Below are positions 63,285-64,000 of a stretch of DNA of 64,000 nucleotides, piece after piece (within the stretch, counting starts at the first letter, position 1; each line of letters starts with the position of its first letter). This DNA is from QHXW01 sp035297145. Its GTDB lineage: Bacteria > Acidobacteriota > Terriglobia > Bryobacterales > Bryobacteraceae. The stretch spans positions 1-64,000 of the forward strand of contig DATGZN010000058.1 of assembly GCA_035297145.1 (NCBI GenBank), read 5' to 3'. A model generated the notes under the pieces. That model was given only the letters and a program-made list of their open reading frames with translations. It did not search any database and was not told the DNA's origin. Both the position numbers and the translations under genes were made by a program.

Positions 63285-64000
63285 CTATCGAATCGGAATC
63301 ACGGGCAAGGACGAAATGGCATTGGCTCCCAACGCCCGGAGTCCCATTGAACCGATTTTTGTGTTGGAAGTGCAGTCGAGCGTTCCGCGCGAACCGGTCA
63401 AAGCTGGGAACAGATAGTTCGCCCAATGACCTAAGGGGTTGAGGGCGGGCACCACGACGGCATTGGGAATCACATTACCCTGCGAATCCCGGGCGTTGCA
63501 CACCACGTTGGCGGTTATGGCTGAGTCCATGTTTGCAATTGCAATCCCTGTGTATAGCTGGGCGCCATTCACGGCTAATGTCGTGGCGTCGAATGGGACT
63601 TCGAATTCGTAATTACCGTTGCTGGTGGGCACGGCTGCCTCATAATAGCTCCCGTCCGAGCCGTGACGGCGAAACAACGTCTGAACAGTAAGGGCAGGAC
63701 CAGAACTAATCACAGCCCATCCCGCGACCAGGGTGCCCTGCGAAGTTCCGGCTTCGTAGAAACTCGTGCCGTAGGCGGCGACGGCACCCTCCAAGGTCGC
63801 TGACGTATTCGGACCAAACGGAACCGGCAGCGGCTTACCATTGTCGTCATAAAAGCTGATCGAGAAATTCTGCGGCTGGTTGCTGCTGTTGACGATGTAA
63901 AAGTCCGTCACGAAGGGATTGCCCGCTGCGAAATGGGGAATCACGCCGGTCACCGCCGAAGTACGCGCATCATTTTGCAATTGGCCGACCTGAGCCGCCG
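63285..64000 (-). CDS. C-terminal part of a secreted repeat-type protein (truncated by window edge)
   Basis: The frame is open to the last base of the window, so the N-terminus lies outside. The visible 238 residues are beta-rich with two similar units: VIPHFAAGNPFVTDFYIVNSSNQPQNFSISFYDDNGKPLPVPFG and FEVPFDATTLAVNGAQLYTGIAIANMDSAITANVVCNARDSQGN. I recall similar extracellular domains in large exported proteins of Solibacter relatives (an HFA.GG..TT.F.LVN pattern with FYDDNG). A role at the cell surface is likely; it is not assigned to a process. Confidence 0.7.
   Translation of the reverse strand, partial: AAQVGQLQNDARTSAVTGVIPHFAAGNPFVTDFYIVNSSNQPQNFSISFYDDNGKPLPVPFGPNTSATLEGAVAAYGTSFYEAGTSQGTLVAGWAVISSGPALTVQTLFRRHGSDGSYYEAAVPTSNGNYEFEVPFDATTLAVNGAQLYTGIAIANMDSAITANVVCNARDSQGNVIPNAVVVPALNPLGHWANYLFPALTGSRGTLDCTSNTKIGSMGLRALGANAISSLPVIPIR

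Noticed and set aside
63258..63426. N-terminal part of a ligase upstream of VALDESG
   Set aside because: The residues before VALDESG do not resemble the ligase adenylation domain; they are antisense-frame reading of the secreted-protein gene.

Overview
The window looks like a chromosome segment of an Acidobacteriota member close to Solibacter/Bryobacter. This rests on gene content, not on a search: an Oar-type TonB-dependent receptor with an N-terminal carboxypeptidase-regulatory domain, two large orphan MacB/FtsX-type permeases (one with a PadR regulator), a DUF1501 plus cytochrome/PSD1 pair, a Ser/Thr kinase with a TPR-like tail beside an ECF sigma gene, CarD, and a wHTH-like/malectin membrane protein.

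Layout. 1-5.9 kb: surface-glycan genes (two GT-C-like membrane proteins, a GT2 glycosyltransferase, two overlapping SDR epimerases). 6.3 kb: tRNA-Asp. 6.5-8.5 kb: a small helical protein, a Tat-type TIM-barrel isomerase-like protein and CarD. 8.5-13.1 kb: a haem-copper cytochrome c oxidase operon (II, I, two tandem III, IV, and a small Cys-rich membrane protein) ending in a strong hairpin. 13.1-21 kb: a DUF4139 protein, YjbQ, a response regulator, an AraC-type regulator, a HExxH protein, and a secreted GH13 amylase divergent from a transmembrane malectin sensor. 21-32 kb: a cysteine-less glutathione-peroxidase homologue coupled to a TonB receptor, then a four-gene operon of exported proteins (MBL-fold, beta-propeller, cytochrome/PSD1, DUF1501). 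32.3-37.3 kb: a kinase followed by an internally deleted sigma gene, then RidA plus a PLP dehydratase divergent from an ArsR regulator.

37.3-55 kb is an integrated accessory island. It starts at a 3' fragment of tRNA-Arg(TCG) followed by a tyrosine recombinase, a small coupled membrane ORF and an ArdC-like antirestriction protein. A replication module (AlpA-like HTH plus P4-type primase/helicase) lies at 50.7-52.7 kb, between an iteron-like octamer array and a dense set of inverted repeats that could be an origin. The cargo includes two FRG-domain proteins, a zinc-ribbon/deoxyribosyltransferase-like (TIR-like) protein beside a HELGH peptidase, a HEPN-like protein with an LprI-type C-terminus, a degenerate M48 protein, and several gene fragments (AlkB, 5'-3' exonuclease and HNH remnants). 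The right boundary (reconstituted tRNA-Arg) was not found.

55-64 kb returns to chromosome-like content: two large permeases on opposite strands, a PadR regulator, a frameshifted small basic protein, a SUKH (SMI1/KNR4) protein, a decayed ATP-dependent DNA ligase, and the C-terminal part of a secreted protein cut by the window edge.

The best leads for new biology are the divergent amylase/malectin-sensor pair with an operator-like inverted repeat, the catalytically dead GPx coupled to a TonB receptor, and the island's replication module with its defence-like neighbours.
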